A model generated the notes under the pieces. That model made no database searches. It was not told the DNA's origin and worked only from the letters and a program-made list of their open reading frames with translations. From Galerina marginata (Eukaryota > Basidiomycota > Agaricomycetes > Agaricales > Galerinaceae), in NCBI GenBank assembly GCA_023014335.1, contig JAECYW010000005.1, forward strand, positions 1,736,001 to 1,800,000: a DNA stretch of 64,000 nt, in the 5' to 3' direction. The position numbers were made by a program, and so were the translations under genes. Positions 34,697 to 47,134 of this stretch are shown in pieces. Each line of letters begins with the position of its first letter. Within the stretch, counting starts at the first letter, position 1.

Positions 34697-37625
34697 ATGG
34701 ATCCCACCTACAATCAACAGTACCAAGAGACAGGGCCACGACCTCACCCCTACCTCCATGAACCGCTCTTGTACATAACTAACTTACCACCATTCGTATC
34801 CGATGAAAACTTGGCCATAGCGTTTGCTGGCTGCGCACCCTTCAGACCTAAAATTCAACGCGACGGTTCCCCTAACTTGCTCTCAGGCATCATTGAATTC
34901 AAATTTCTTGAAAAAGGTGATGAGAACCTTCCATAACCTTGTCTGCTTTTCGCGTCTTTCTTTCTCAAGTGCTGATTCTCTCTTCAACTATACAGCCGAG
35001 AAAGCCCTTACGATTCTCCAATCGCGTAATATCACAGATCTGCAGCCCCCAGTACCTTTGATTCTATCACCATACCCACCTACAAACCCACCTACGCCGC
35101 TGCCACCACCGTCGGCCCTACCACGACTCGTGAAGCAGCTTCCTCCTGGTTTCACTGATTCTCAACTCTATGACATCTTCCGACCTTTCGGTGCCCTGGC
35201 ATCCGCGCGCACCCAAACCCAATTCGGGCCAGACGTGGGCATGATCGAGTTCTGGAACGAACAAGATGCTATTCAAGCTGAAGAAGCGATGCATTGTGCA
35301 GAAGTTGAGGGGCAGAACATCGCTGTGCAAGTGTATCATCCAAGACACACCACCGCCGAATTCAATATCGCAGCTCCTGCGTTCGTACCGACGGGCTTGA
35401 GTTATTCTCCTTATCCGACCCAGGTGTGTAAACAAACCCATTTCCCTGCAATAAGCTTAATAAAGAATCCAGTACTCGCCTCCTCGAGGAAATCCATACT
35501 CGCCTGTCCGATCCCCAGTGCAGCCTCCGTCACCTTTTATCCATGGTCCCGGACAGCAAGTACAAATTGCACCTCCCAATGGACCTGGGTCGAATAGCCA
35601 CAGCGGCCTTATCGATCCATGTAACCTGTTTTGTAAAGTGAGTCGTTACCCACACGACCTATTATGGGATATAACAGAGCGCTTTTACTCAGAACTTGAG
35701 CCCTGAAATAGACTCGAACAGTCTTTTCGCTCACTTCAGCCGGGTAAAACAGTCCTTTCTTCTGCTTCTTTGAGGTTGTTGATGGTCTTTTTGTTTGCAG
35801 TTTGGTCAGATTGTTAGGTAAGTGTATCCGCCGATCTCCACCCTCACTATCAGTTCTGATTCGTATTATTAGTGCCCGTGTCATGCGTAATGAGAACGGG
35901 GAAAGTCGAGGATTCGGTTTCGTATCTTATCACCAGCCTGAGCATGGTAATTTTCTCGATCACGAAAGACGCGCTCGGATATTCATATATTTCGTCCAGC
36001 TTCTGAGGCCCTCCGTGTGATGAATGGAGCAGTGTTAGGTACCAAGCAAATTGTGGTTCGCTTGCACGAGCCTAAGCAACTCAGGCAAGAAAAGTTAGCT
36101 CATCGGTTTGGGCATAACGGACACCCAAGGAGAACCTCCAGTGGCGCCACCAGTCCAGCGGCAAGTGAGGCTGGAGAAAGCTATAGTGGATGGAACAGCC
36201 CTCGAATGTACTCGTCGAATCTGGGTTCCCCCGCTCTTTCTCCCAAACCAGGTCATTTTGAACGTCCCGAACGTGGAAGAAGGGGATCTGGCAGTTATTA
36301 CAATGTGCGTTTATTCATATTTCGTCTTCATCAACTATATCTAACCATTTATATAGGCTGCCCTTAATGGTACTTTGAATGTGCCAATGACTTATAACTC
36401 TCTTTCTACTCTCTCGCCAGTAGTTCGCAAAGAAGTACTCACTGGAGAGCTCAGTCGTCGTGTCAAGTCACTGGATACGGTTCACGACAAAGGCGTTGAT
36501 GAAATTGTCGAATCCCTCGTCTCCCTCTCGCTCAGCAATGTCCTCCAATACCTTGACGATCCCACGAAACTGAAGGACCAAGTAGAAAGTTACAAGAGCA
36601 AAATGCCCAAACCAGAAACACCAGAAGAATCGCCTTCACGACCTGATTCAGCAAGCGCTTCACAGGATTCTCGAAGTCTTGACAATAATAACGCGACTGC
36701 GAGCGCTCCAGAGCACCCGTCTACTCCTGTCTCGAGCCCGTCATTGCTGACGCCTCCTCGCACGTCCTCGCCAGCCGGCTCAGTTCCACCTGTGTCTGAG
36801 CGGGACAGGATCTTTGCTGCTATCGCCAAGCTAGAGTCCACTCGTCAAAGTGAGCTGACCGAATTAATCATGAGCCTGCCAAAGCGCGAACGCGCAATGT
36901 GTCTCTTCAATGCCGAAATTCTCCGTGCCAAGTTGGTCGACGCGAAGATGGTTCTCGACAGTGATGATGTCGATGACAGAGATGGGAGAGATGGGCATGC
37001 CACTGATACTCAGTCCACCAAGTCTGCACCTGCACCTGTGCCTGTCACCCCCCAAGCCAAGAAGATCAACCCGCCACTCGTGGCTTCGCCTCAGACACCC
37101 GACTTATCCTCGCGTGGCCCATCTGCGACGGCGTCGCCTGTGCCGGTGACTCCTGGCAGCTCATCGACTGTGCACACGATTGCGTCACTTTCGCGCTTGC
37201 CTGCGGCGGAGATCATTAGACTTGCGAATTCTGCATCTGCTACTGGGCTCCCACTGCCCAAGGCTGATCCTCTTATCGTCCAATCCACGGACGCTTTTAT
37301 TGACGGGCTGTTGGATAAACCCGTTCAAGTTCAGAAGCAAGCTCTGGGAGAGAAACTGTGTGTGCTTTTCGTTTTATTCATATGTCTGGTTGACTGATGT
37401 GATTGCTTGATCCAGATTCAAAGTGATCAAATCATTGGGTGTGAAGGGAGCGGTAAGTCTTGATTATGTACGCCTTTAATTAGGTTTTTCCTAATTGCTT
37501 TAATTCAGCCCAAAATCACTATTGCCCTCCTCGATCAAGAAGACCTCCGCGCCTTAGCACATCTCATGAACAGTTATACGTCCGTGCTCAAGGAAAAGGC
37601 CCTCGCTGTCGTCGTCGCTAAATAG
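34697..37625 (+). CDS. RRM4: Rrm4-like endosomal mRNA transport protein (3 RRM, 3 MLLE)
   Basis: Ten exons (34697-34916, 34996-35423, 35473-35637, 35693-35743, 35801-35817, 35873-35946, 36000-36304, 36357-37357, 37416-37452, 37509-37625) give 804 residues. Three RNA-recognition motifs begin near residues 25 (LLYITNLPPFVSDENL), 116 (RLVKQLPPGFTDSQL) and 266 (NLFCKNLSPEIDSNSL, with RGFGFVSY as RNP1). The C-terminal half carries three MLLE-type peptide-binding helices bundles at about 440-500, 567-620 and 740-804; the last reads QALGEKLFKVIKSLG, then ITIALLDQEDL. This order and length match Rrm4 of smut fungi, which carries mRNAs on moving endosomes by binding PAM2-like motifs of Upa1. The 17-nt exon 5 is required to complete the third RRM. 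Confidence 0.82.
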
Positions 37626-38597
37626 AGTCACCGTCATTCTCGTCGATCAAGACTCGGTTTTTGTCCCTAATTCATTTGTGCCACGATATACATTCATTCA
37701 TCCCTTTCACGATATCTTTTACCTCCAACCCCCTTTTCTCTGGGACACGTCGCCTTTATATCGCCTCCGCCTTCATCGCCTTTCTATCTTTTTCGAGGAA
37801 GATCATCCATTAAATATCCTTAAACCTCACCTCCTACTCTGCATACTACAATACGTACACCCCCTCCTTTAAAAGACTACCTCCTACGTCTGTTCCTGTT
37901 CCCATACGTGCATTACTCATTACTCATTCCTACCTCCCTTTGCCCGTCTATAATCCACATCATTCCCCCGTTCTCCTTGGAAATTCCTTCTCATTTCTTC
38001 CATTTTTACGACCTTTAATGACCCATCTCCGCAAGGATCTACTTTGTTGCCTAGTACGCTGTCCGGTATTATTGATTCTGTTTTTCACATTTGATGAATT
38101 CATCGCGCCCCGGGTTTCGCTGTTACTTATTGTGATTGCTGATTGGCATTCATTTTATCTATCTTATCTCAAAGCTTGGTTGTTTCCCCGTTGGTACTAC
38201 TAGGAAAGCAGGATCATCACATGAAATCCGGAGAAGAGCGCTGGAATTTGGGATTATGAGATAGTGTATCGTTGCAGCTTTTTTATTAGTCGTGTGGGCA
38301 CTGAAATTCTGCTCAAAAAAGAACCAGGCGAAGGTGATATCTCTTCAAGTATTCCGTATGCATATGATGTAGGTAACCTGAAGGTTGATCGTACGTTTTG
38401 CTTGAGGGTCGAGTCGACGAGATGGCAGTCCAGGGTGACAACCAAATCGGGAGATTCTCCTTTTTTGGAGCCAACCCCTATGAGGCCGTCGCGTCGCGCA
38501 GTAGCAACAACTTGAACAGAACCACAGCGATCGCAGTAACATCTTCCTCCATCTACACCTCAGATACACGCAAAAGCTTGAGAATCTATTTCATATC
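37626..38597. other. Intergenic region between the Rrm4-like gene and AIP1
   Basis: Almost 1 kb, strongly pyrimidine-rich at first (probably 3' untranslated region), with no gene. Confidence 0.4.
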
Positions 38598-41210
38598 ATG
38601 TCGTATAAGAAAGCTGGACTATACCCACCGAATCCCGTCACCACTCGTGGAGTATCTACCAAGCTCAGTTCGAGCAAGGACAAGATCGTATACGCCTCCG
38701 GAAGGACGGTGTTGGTTAGTAGCCTTTGCTTTTCCACTTGAATTATATCTCGATTTACCCTGTATTTCTTGTAGATACGCGATCTGAAGGTTGGATGGCT
38801 CATTTAGTGATACTCTATCCATTGTTGAACAACATCTGGGCAGAATCCTAGCCTTACGACAGCTTACTCTGGCCATATCCAGAATGCCACTGTGGCGCGG
38901 ATTTCCCCCTCTGGATACTACTGTGCATCTGCTGACATCACTGGAAAAGGTTAATCCAATCCATACCCCTCAGCAATGCACATCTGATTCGCGATCTTCT
39001 CTCCAGTCAATGTGTGGGACGTGGTAGGAGAGGATAAAGTCTCGAAGGGAGAATACAGAGTTATCTCTGGGCGTGTGTGCGTTGATTTTCTCTTGTTATC
39101 CGACATGTACCTAAATACCTCCTCTGATGTGCAGAAATGATCTTGCCTGGGACGGGGAAAGCAAACGAATCATCGCAGTTGGAGATGGCAAAGAGAAGTC
39201 AGTTGAAAGTTAAACCTTTTAAGTTGATAAAATCAAATTTACGCATGGGACAAGGTTTGGAGCGGCTTTTATGATGGACACTGGGTCTTCAACTGGAGAA
39301 ATCCTTGGCCACTCCAAGGTCAGATCTGATAGGATTTTTCTGCGAATGGAACATTTATTTACACACATTTTCACAGATTGTTAATGCTGTGTCCATAAGG
39401 CATCAGAGACCTTTCAGAGCAGCTACTGCTGGTGACGACAATCTCATCGTCTTCCACACTGGCGTGCCGTATAAATACGAGAAGGTCCGTTTCAAAGCCA
39501 CAGGATTCTCGACGTATTTTCATTACATAAACCTTTTAGATTATTAAAACGCACACTAAATTTGTTCAAGACGTACAGTATGCACCCTCGGGCGACCAAT
39601 TTGCCAGTGTTGGTTCCGATGCAAAAATCTTCCTTTATGACGGACAGACAGGGGACACCGTTACTGAATTTACGGACAGCCCGCATAAAGGCACTATCGT
39701 GCGTCAGGTTTTTTGAGGTCTAGCCGTGTCTCGACTGAACCTTCGTTCTAGAATGCTGGCTCCTGGAGTCCAGATAGCAAATCTCTGTTCACTTCATCGG
39801 CTGATTGTACGGTCAAACTCTGTAAGGACTTGTGGACTTGTGGGCTGTAACACTCCTGATAATTTTCTTGCTTTAAAGGGGATGCGCAGACCCAGAAAGC
39901 GGTTACTACATGGACTGTTGGCTCTGGTGTTAATCATCAACAAGTCGGAAACACTTGGAGTGGACAAAATGATCTTGTGTCGCTCTCGATGTCAGGAGAC
40001 CTCAACGTTTTTGATCCAAGAACAGGCGATAAGCCCGTCCGCATATTAAATGTAAATATCAAGTATAACATCTATTTCACTTTACTGATGAACGTATGGG
40101 GTAGGCTCCTCAAAAGTCTGTTACTGCAATTACCCCCACATCTTCCAGCACATTTCTAGTGGGAGCTGCTGATGGTCGTGTTTATTCATATTCTGCGTCC
40201 ACGCAAGAATCCACGAGCTTGGAAGGACAAAGCCATTCAAACAACGTTTCTGGGCTAGTTACATCGAGCACCGACGGAAAGGTTTATTCAGTTGGATTTG
40301 ATGATTGCGTAAGAGAGATCTCAGCTGATGGATCGAGCTTCCTGTAAGGTTTTTTTTTTTACCGCGATAACTCCTCGTTTAAGCCCTGATGAAACTTTCT
40401 TAGGCCTGCCTCAGCCCCGACGTCCTCACAACCCAAGGCTATCGCAATAGCCGGAGATTCCACTGTATTCGTTGCAGAGATCGGCGTTGTAGAGGCCTTC
40501 CGCTCTAACCAGAAGGTTTTTGAGCAAAAGTCGTCATTCCAGCCCAGTGCTATCGCGGCTTCTGGTACCCTGGTTGCGATTGGAGGAGAGGTATGTAAAG
40601 TTCTGTAGGCAAGGTCATGCGACTTCAACATGTTGAGCCTCAATTTAGGATCGCAAAGTGCGCCTCAGTGAATGGGATGGAAAAACCCTGAAAGAAGTCG
40701 TGGTTCTTGAAGGTAACCAAGGCGCAGTGTCTGCATTGGCATTCTCACCCGATGGAAAGTACCTGGCTGCTGGAGACGTAAGGGCTGACCTCCGCGTCTT
40801 CAATTCGTGTTGACTGAAAAAATCTGTTTTCATACCCTTATCAGGCATCAGGGAAAATTATCCTCTTTGACCCGAAAGAGCGAAAGGTAAATGTGGCGTC
40901 AATCAGGTTTAAACAAGGAAAACTAACAAGTTCGATCTCGTAGCTGGTAACCTCGCGCTGGGCACACCACACCGCTCGAATTAATTCACTTTCCTGGACT
41001 GCTGACTCTGCGCACTGTGCTTCCGGGTCGCTCGACACCCATGTTTATATCTGGAGTGTTGCCAAGCTGATGAAGAATATACCCATTAAAAATGCTGGGC
41101 CAGGGGGTGTAAACTCCGTCCTGTGGATGGATGGAGGAAAGGGGGGACGACTGGTATCTTCAGGCTTTGATGGAGTTGTGAGAGTCTGGGAAGTCACATT
41201 CCACGCCTGA
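38598..41210 (+). CDS. AIP1: Actin-interacting protein 1 (WD40, cofilin cofactor)
   Basis: Aip1 helps cofilin take actin filaments apart at cortical patches. Fifteen exons (38598-38714, 38775-38789, 38844-38949, 39007-39076, 39135-39197, 39255-39318, 39377-39484, 39540-39698, 39752-39821, 39879-40051, 40105-40343, 40404-40590, 40649-40777, 40845-40886, 40944-41210) give 602 residues, the standard length. WD40 blades are seen throughout, with family-typical text such as VNDLAWDGESKRIIAVGDGK, NAGSWSPDSKSLFTSSADC, ALAFSPDGKYLAAGDASGKI and HTARINSLSWTADS. Exon 2 is only 15 nt (IRDLK) but is demanded by phase and by the motif. It is convergent with YRA1, 217 bp away. Confidence 0.9.
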
Positions 41211-41427
41211 ATTGAATATGGATTAGCCGCAACTTGAAGAGCATCATAACTTATATAAAACAAGATGAATTAACAAAAGGAGAAATTTTACAGTATAATG
41301 GATGCCCATAACACACGGTACATATTGTATGCTTGAAAATTCAATCATGACTAGTAGGATCTTGTCAATAAAACGAGAGCGCAAATAAGAGAATTCAAGA
41401 CAAAAAGTGGAGAGCGGCAAGCTCATT

Positions 41428-42606
41428 TTAGGCCATATCTACATCTTGGAGAACTTCAGTGACTGAAGATGGGGCCGTCTCGGCGTCACCCATGAACGCA
41501 TCCAGTTCCTTGTCGAGATCTTCAGCTGTTTTCGCCTTTTTTGGAGCCTTCGGCGCACGGGCCACATTGGAGCCCCGAGGAGGTCGACTACGGACTGGAC
41601 CTCCTGTAAAGGCGCGTCTAGAATAGATTTCCCAGGTGAATCACATATCAACAAATGGTATCGTGCATGACACATACGGGCCGGATGGGATTTTAACAGA
41701 CGTATCGTCGACGCTGATGCGCTCGGCCAGAGGAGGTTTCTCGATCCTGTTCAGGAGTGATGTCGTTGTTGGAGCGCTCGTCGCACGGCGGGGTGCGCGT
41801 GGTGCACGAGGTGGCAGCGTGTCGTATGAGATTGACATTGGTTGACCTAGACAAAACAAGAGCATTAAGTATGACTCCAGTTTCAAGGGCAAGTAAGCAA
41901 GAGAGAAGAAAATGGAAAATGGACGGTAGTTGCAGGCAAAAATAACGAATAAATGTGATTGTTACCCTTGGCGAGATACCCATCGAACTGCTTCTTCGCT
42001 CGCGTTGCCTCCACAGCCGTTTCGAAAACGATAATGGCCGAACCAGTCGAGCGGCCACTGCGGTCGTACTGTCGAAGTTGATTGTTCATTGATTTAATTT
42101 GAGGTCCAAAAATGGATATAAACGTGAAGAGGGTAGAAGTCGGATGATTGGCATTTGTTTCTCTGAAAGTAGGTGAAACTCGGTGGCTGGTCGTACCCTA
42201 AGTAGAGGCTCGCGAATAAGCGTGCCTATTTGTCCAAACACAGACTGTATGATAGACAAGATTAGATGCGTCAGTTAAATTTGCCGACCTCAACTAGTGC
42301 TTGGGATACGCGTACAGTGAGGTCTTTGGGGGTAATTTCGTAATGCAGATTTGAGACCAGCAACTTGTTGTTCATGCCTGCAGCGGGACCGGTTGGTGGT
42401 GCTCCGCCACGGTTTGCTGGGATTCTGGCTCTTGCAGGGCCTGTAGGGGCCTTGTCGTGTAACCACTGACCGTCTGCATGTGCTCGGGCTGCAGGACGCT
42501 AAAAACCGCGATTGAGGGTGGGTCAACATGAATGTGCAGAGACCACAATGAGTCAGAAATAACGTACACTATATGGCTTTCGTTGAGAGGATCTGATAGT
42601 AGACAT
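41428..42606 (-). CDS. YRA1: mRNA export adaptor Yra1/ALYREF (THO complex subunit 4)
   Basis: This nuclear protein couples transcription and splicing to mRNA export by bridging the helicase Sub2 and the Mex67 receptor. Six exons (42568-42606, 42316-42498, 42197-42244, 41966-42068, 41678-41846, 41428-41617) give 243 residues. A basic, glycine/alanine-rich N-terminal part is followed by one RNA-recognition motif (KLLVSNLHYEIT, then SGRSTGSAIIVFETAVEA). The tail contains TAEDLDKELDAFMGD, the conserved C-terminal helix of the family that contacts Sub2/UAP56. Length and order fit ALYREF/Mlo3. The first exon codes for just 13 residues. Confidence 0.85.
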
Positions 42607-43113
42607 TGGAAAGTAATAATAAAGAAAGCAGGAATTTTTGAAAGACAAAAGAATGGGAGAGATCAAGGTGGCAGGAACCAAGCTGGTGACTCGTCGTGAC
42701 TGTGATCCTGCGACACAACTAGAGTAGCTTACGTCATTCTCTCCTCCTTGTTCTGTAATTGACTGCAGGCCTTTCCTGCCGTCTTCTGGTCCTCTGGATC
42801 GGTCGATTGTTGTACCCTCCAGCTCTTCTTGGTTTCATTTAGCAAACTTCTGCTTGAGTAGCTTGACGGTCTAAAATGGAAGGTATCCCTTTCAGTTCCC
42901 TAGAGGCGATCACAGTGCGCCAAATTTATGGACATCCTCCGTTTGAACCTTCGCGAAGAGAAATATTATCAGTACGGGGTCAGATTATCAAAATATTTCC
43001 TGTATTGTCAGCCTAATTCATGGATCATAGGGAACTATGTTGCAGGCTCCATCGCATCTCAGCTCAGGAAGGAGAGGTTGGCGAACAGAAACTACTTCCA
43101 TAATTTATCCATT
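42607..43113. other. Divergent promoter region between YRA1 and the F-box gene
   Basis: There are 507 bases with no separate gene. An open frame from 42928 runs into the F-box gene and could be an upstream part of it. Confidence 0.4.
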
Positions 43114-45561
43114 ATGTTGTCTCTTCCACTAGAATTGGTTTTTGAGGTGACGCTCTAAATTTGAGCAATTTACTGCTTATTTCGCTAAAATGTCGTTATC
43201 GAAGATCTTTCAACATCTCCATCCTATCGATTTGTACAACTTAATTCGTTCTTCTAAAAGCTTCAGAAATCTTCTGCTTAACCGCCGATCTTCCCCGCTG
43301 TGGAGTACCGTTTTGGAGCGGCATCCGGACATTCCTCGTTGTCCACCTGGCCTTTCTTTTCCGAAATGGGTTTCCCTATTGTTTGGACCGCCAACCTGCG
43401 ACGTACGTGCTCAATTACCAGTGTTGCTTGTGTCTCACTTACAGGCAGAAATGTGCCCACCCCGAAGCCATGGTTGACTTCACCTTCCTCGAACGCCTCT
43501 GCAATGCATGTTTTGTGAGACTCCTGCCAAATTTGTCGTCTTTGCAATGTCACTCATAAACCATGTTCTTAGGACGATTATCGATATGACGAAGACAGTC
43601 CTGTCTTTGATATGTACGAGAATAAAAGCGAATTTCTGAAATTGGTGAGAGCGAGTTATCATGATGGTGCGAAAATTAGTTGTCAGTTTGGCTGCACCAG
43701 CTAAAATATCTATCTTGCTACAGGGGGGATGATACCTCCTCAATTGATTTATAGGCTGTATTACTCTAAGCATGAGGTGAAAGAAATGAATAATCGTATT
43801 GAGCACTTCCAGTCAGCGATCAAGGCGGACGTGCCAAATGCCACTTGGCTATACCAGAAATTCAAGGCAGACACTGCAGCTTCTGTTCTCGAGGCTGTGA
43901 TGGTAAGTTGAGCAACATCATCAATCTTACCATAATCCTAATCCGGAAACTTTTAGTTCGCTGAAACCTGCAATGGGTGGTGCTTAAATATCTATAATGA
44001 CATTGACCGCCATTATGACGAATTGGTACAACTGTAGGGATCTTCTCTCTGCTGTAAGGCCAACTCCTACGACATTTATAGGTGGCAGAAACGATTGGCA
44101 GCCCTAGGATATCATCCTAAAGATATCAGAAGCGCAAAATGGGGTATCGGTTCCTCTTTGCGCGTTCTCCGCGTAACGAAGTTCACCAAAAAAGGTAGCA
44201 AGCGGAGTATGTTTCCCCTTCGTTACTAATCTATCGAGCAATAGTGTTCAAGCGTCTTTTACCGGACATTCGGGTTATTTTACTTGAATTCAAGGAAAAA
44301 CGACTCGTCCAAGAATGTGCAGCCCGAAGAGAAAAAGTTATTGACTTTTATGAGGCTTATCGGAAATCGACGGATCCCGCCGAATGGAAGTATTTTCCTG
44401 ACGTCCAAGGCATATATGGGATTGGGCAGATCTCCGAATATATCTACTCGGAACTTCAAGACGACATATTCCCTGAGGCGGCCGCCAAGGAATCCATCCG
44501 ACTTTACGTGAACAAGCGCAAGGAATACGCAAGATACCACCTTTCTCGAATCATGCATGAACAGTATCCATCAATGACGATCGTCAGCTTCGACAACGAT
44601 CCTCTTAGTCTTGCGGCAGCGATTTTTGAATGCCCCCGCAAACATATCTTCATTGGTTGGGAAGATGCGTGGCGTCATTTCAATTGCATCGTCCCCGACA
44701 ATGTCGATTTTGTCGTCGAAGAGGTTCATCCTGTGCATTCACCTACTTACAGCTTGGCTGGGTATGGCGCTGTCAAATACCTCCTTGGCCTTTTGGGTCC
44801 TGATCCCCGTACAACACTGGCAAGTAACCTGGAAACACTGAAAGCGAGATTTTTGTGTATGATTCCCAACTGTCCGGAGTACAGATACCACTTTAGCAGA
44901 CGAACCGTTCTGACATTGAAAGAATGTGTAAGTTTTCCAATTCTCTCACTGATATATTGGCTTATTTCATTTCAGTTGGTCCATATGAAGCACGAACATC
45001 ACACACCACAATCATTCGCGCTTTTGAGTGAAGAAGCCACAACATCCGTTTTATTTTTTGAATCTCAGGCTCCTATTGCTCCCGCTTTCCAATATTCCTG
45101 GAGCTGCAGGCTTTGTCCAGCACACTTCGAGCGTCGGCTTCCGAGGTCAGATGTAGTTAAGCATGTCAGAGATTCGTCAGTCTGCCTTCAGAGCCTTTTT
45201 CGTGACGACTTAGCGGACTTCTTTTGCAATGTCTAGGCACTCGGTTGGACGCCCTGTTGAGAACACCGATTTCTTTTACTGTCATTGGAAGGATTTTCAT
45301 GGGCGGAAACCTTTTTACTTGCACTTGAATGCGAGCTATCAGTGTAACCGATGCCCGGAGACCAGGAAGCTCCGCCTCTGGACTTTGGAAACTTTGACAT
45401 CTCACCTGAAGGATAAGTGAGTCAATGTGTAGCCTCTTCCATAAGTCGTGAACCTGACCAATGTTCAAAGGCATGGTGTTGTTCGCCCAGTTCCAGGTGT
45501 TCACTGGATTGAAATATCACTGATGAAAGACAAGGACCTCCCGCTTCCATTCAAGTCTTGA
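43114..45561 (+). CDS. F-box protein with cysteine-rich segment
   Basis: Eleven exons are proposed: 43114-43146, 43205-43402, 43449-43514, 43573-43666, 43724-43902, 43957-44033, 44082-44194, 44245-44927, 44976-45175, 45237-45416, 45471-45561, giving 637 residues. The N-terminus is a textbook F-box: LPLELVFEIFQHLHPIDLYNLIRSSKSFRNLL is split by intron 1. A CDKC...CNAC pair follows and could bind zinc. This is one of the large mushroom F-box families, presumably SCF ubiquitin ligase adaptors; the target is unknown. The C-terminus has further cysteine/histidine pairs (CRLCPAHF, CNRCPET). The ends of exons 4 and 6 were moved to later donors to keep frame (SYHDGGGMIPP and DELVQLWQKR), so these two junctions are less sure. 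The start could lie further upstream. Confidence 0.72.
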
Positions 45562-45910
45562 CCATCCAGCCCTCCCGACGGAAAGTGATACTGATGGAAC
45601 AAGTGTCTGGAAGCCATAATATCTGCCCACAAGTCGACTAAGTATTCATTGTGCAGAACCTCACACCATTTCATATCGATATACCAATTACGAATTATAT
45701 TACGAATATCTACCTGAAATTAATTGACATGCAATAAGAACTCTCCTGACAAAAAAGAAGAAAAAAAATCTCCCTAGGTCTGATCGTACTTGTGTGCATA
45801 TATAAGCAGGCAACCTCTGGGGATATCTCAAAGTGGAACATGTCGCTTGACAAATTCCCCACTCTTCTGTAAGGCGTAAAGAAAACGGTAGCCGCTATCC
45901 TTCCTCGATC
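45562..45910. other. Convergent 3' flanks
   Basis: This stretch of 349 bases lies between tail-to-tail genes. Nothing else seen. Confidence 0.4.
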
Positions 45911-47134
45911 CTACAACTGTTCGTCCTTTCTAGGCGCCGACATGATACCTAACTCCACATTCGATCTTCTGAGATCACGACTCTTCTGGAACTCGATGGT
46001 GACGGTGGGGGCTTTCTCCCTCCTAATGACAGCGGGTTTGGCGAAGAGGCCAAACTTCTTACTTCGATAGACGCGACAAGCCATGATGTTCATGATCACT
46101 TGCGTTGGTAAGCCGAGGATTAATCGGTAGGGGGCAGGTAGAGAATCGGCGTTATAGAGGAGGGTACTAGTCAGCTGCATGAAAGTTGTGATCCTAGAAA
46201 TTGATTAACAACTATAAGATGACGGAAGTAAGAACCAAGGAAAAAACATACAGATAATAACGCTGTCCATCTTGGAGCAGGGCCCTCCAAAGAAGTGGTA
46301 GGTTCTCTGAGCGAAACATCGTCGTCAGATCACCATCAGAACGATGCTCATCTGCGTAAAAATCGCGTGCAAGTCTCCATGTGATTGACAAATAAACCGC
46401 AGCATCGAACACAACCTTAAGAACACCACTGGCAGTCATATAACGCGGGAATGTACCACTTGTGAAGCAGTAGTCCGTTGGTCCAATTGCCGAGGTTCGG
46501 GAATTTAAGGGAACAGTTAATGTTCCCCCAAGCAATCCGAGCCATAGAATGACAAAGATTCCGGTGACGAAGTTGCTGTGTTTGTATATGGAGCGCACCC
46601 GAAAGACGCAGAGCAGGGCAGTAGTGCTCATGGCCACAGGATAGGTCCAGCCAGTTCGTAGCCCAAGTTTTCGACAGTTTCCGATTGGGGCAGCTGAAGC
46701 GTAGGTGATTAGTAAAGTTAACAGGGAAAAGAAAATAAAAGGTGACATACTGGACATGACGACGTGAATTAGCACGCTTGTCACTGTCCACCACCTAAGC
46801 GCGTACGGCAAAATCAGCAAGAGACTCAACTCGTACCAAAATACGCAATGGAACCCACCTCGACGTAAGGTAAATGATAGTCGGGAAGTTGACACGATAC
46901 TGACTGACGAGCTTGTAGTCATTTACGAGGTTGTTGAGAATATCCCAGATAAACACCTGGAGAATAATATCAATGTCATGGTCATGAGATGCTTAGCTTT
47001 TTGAATATGTAACTCACCGCCACGGATGCTATGGACACGTAAAACAAGACGCTCATCTGCCAGGCCAGGTCTGGAGGGAAGAATGCCAATGGCGTGAGTG
47101 GATTCGGGAGGGTAGGAGTCGTCACATTCGCCAT
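45911..47134 (-). CDS. Seven-helix membrane protein of a mushroom-specific type
   Basis: Five exons (47018-47134, 46859-46956, 46751-46794, 46252-46693, 45911-46193) give 327 residues. Hydrophobic segments suggest about seven membrane helices: MSVLFYVSIASVAVFIW, PTIIYLTSR-WWTVTSVLI, PVAMSTTALLCVF, FVTGIFVILWLGLLG, VVFDAAVYLSITW, LITTFMQLTSTLL and RLILGLPTQVIMNIMAC. The motif VFIWDILNN and the conserved APIGNC recall a large, uncharacterised agaricomycete family of receptor-like membrane proteins. The tail is hydrophilic and charged (VTIEFQKSRDLRRSN). It is not a typical Ste3 pheromone receptor. No ligand or partner can be inferred. The 44-nt exon 3 was placed by phase and helix continuity. 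Confidence 0.75.
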
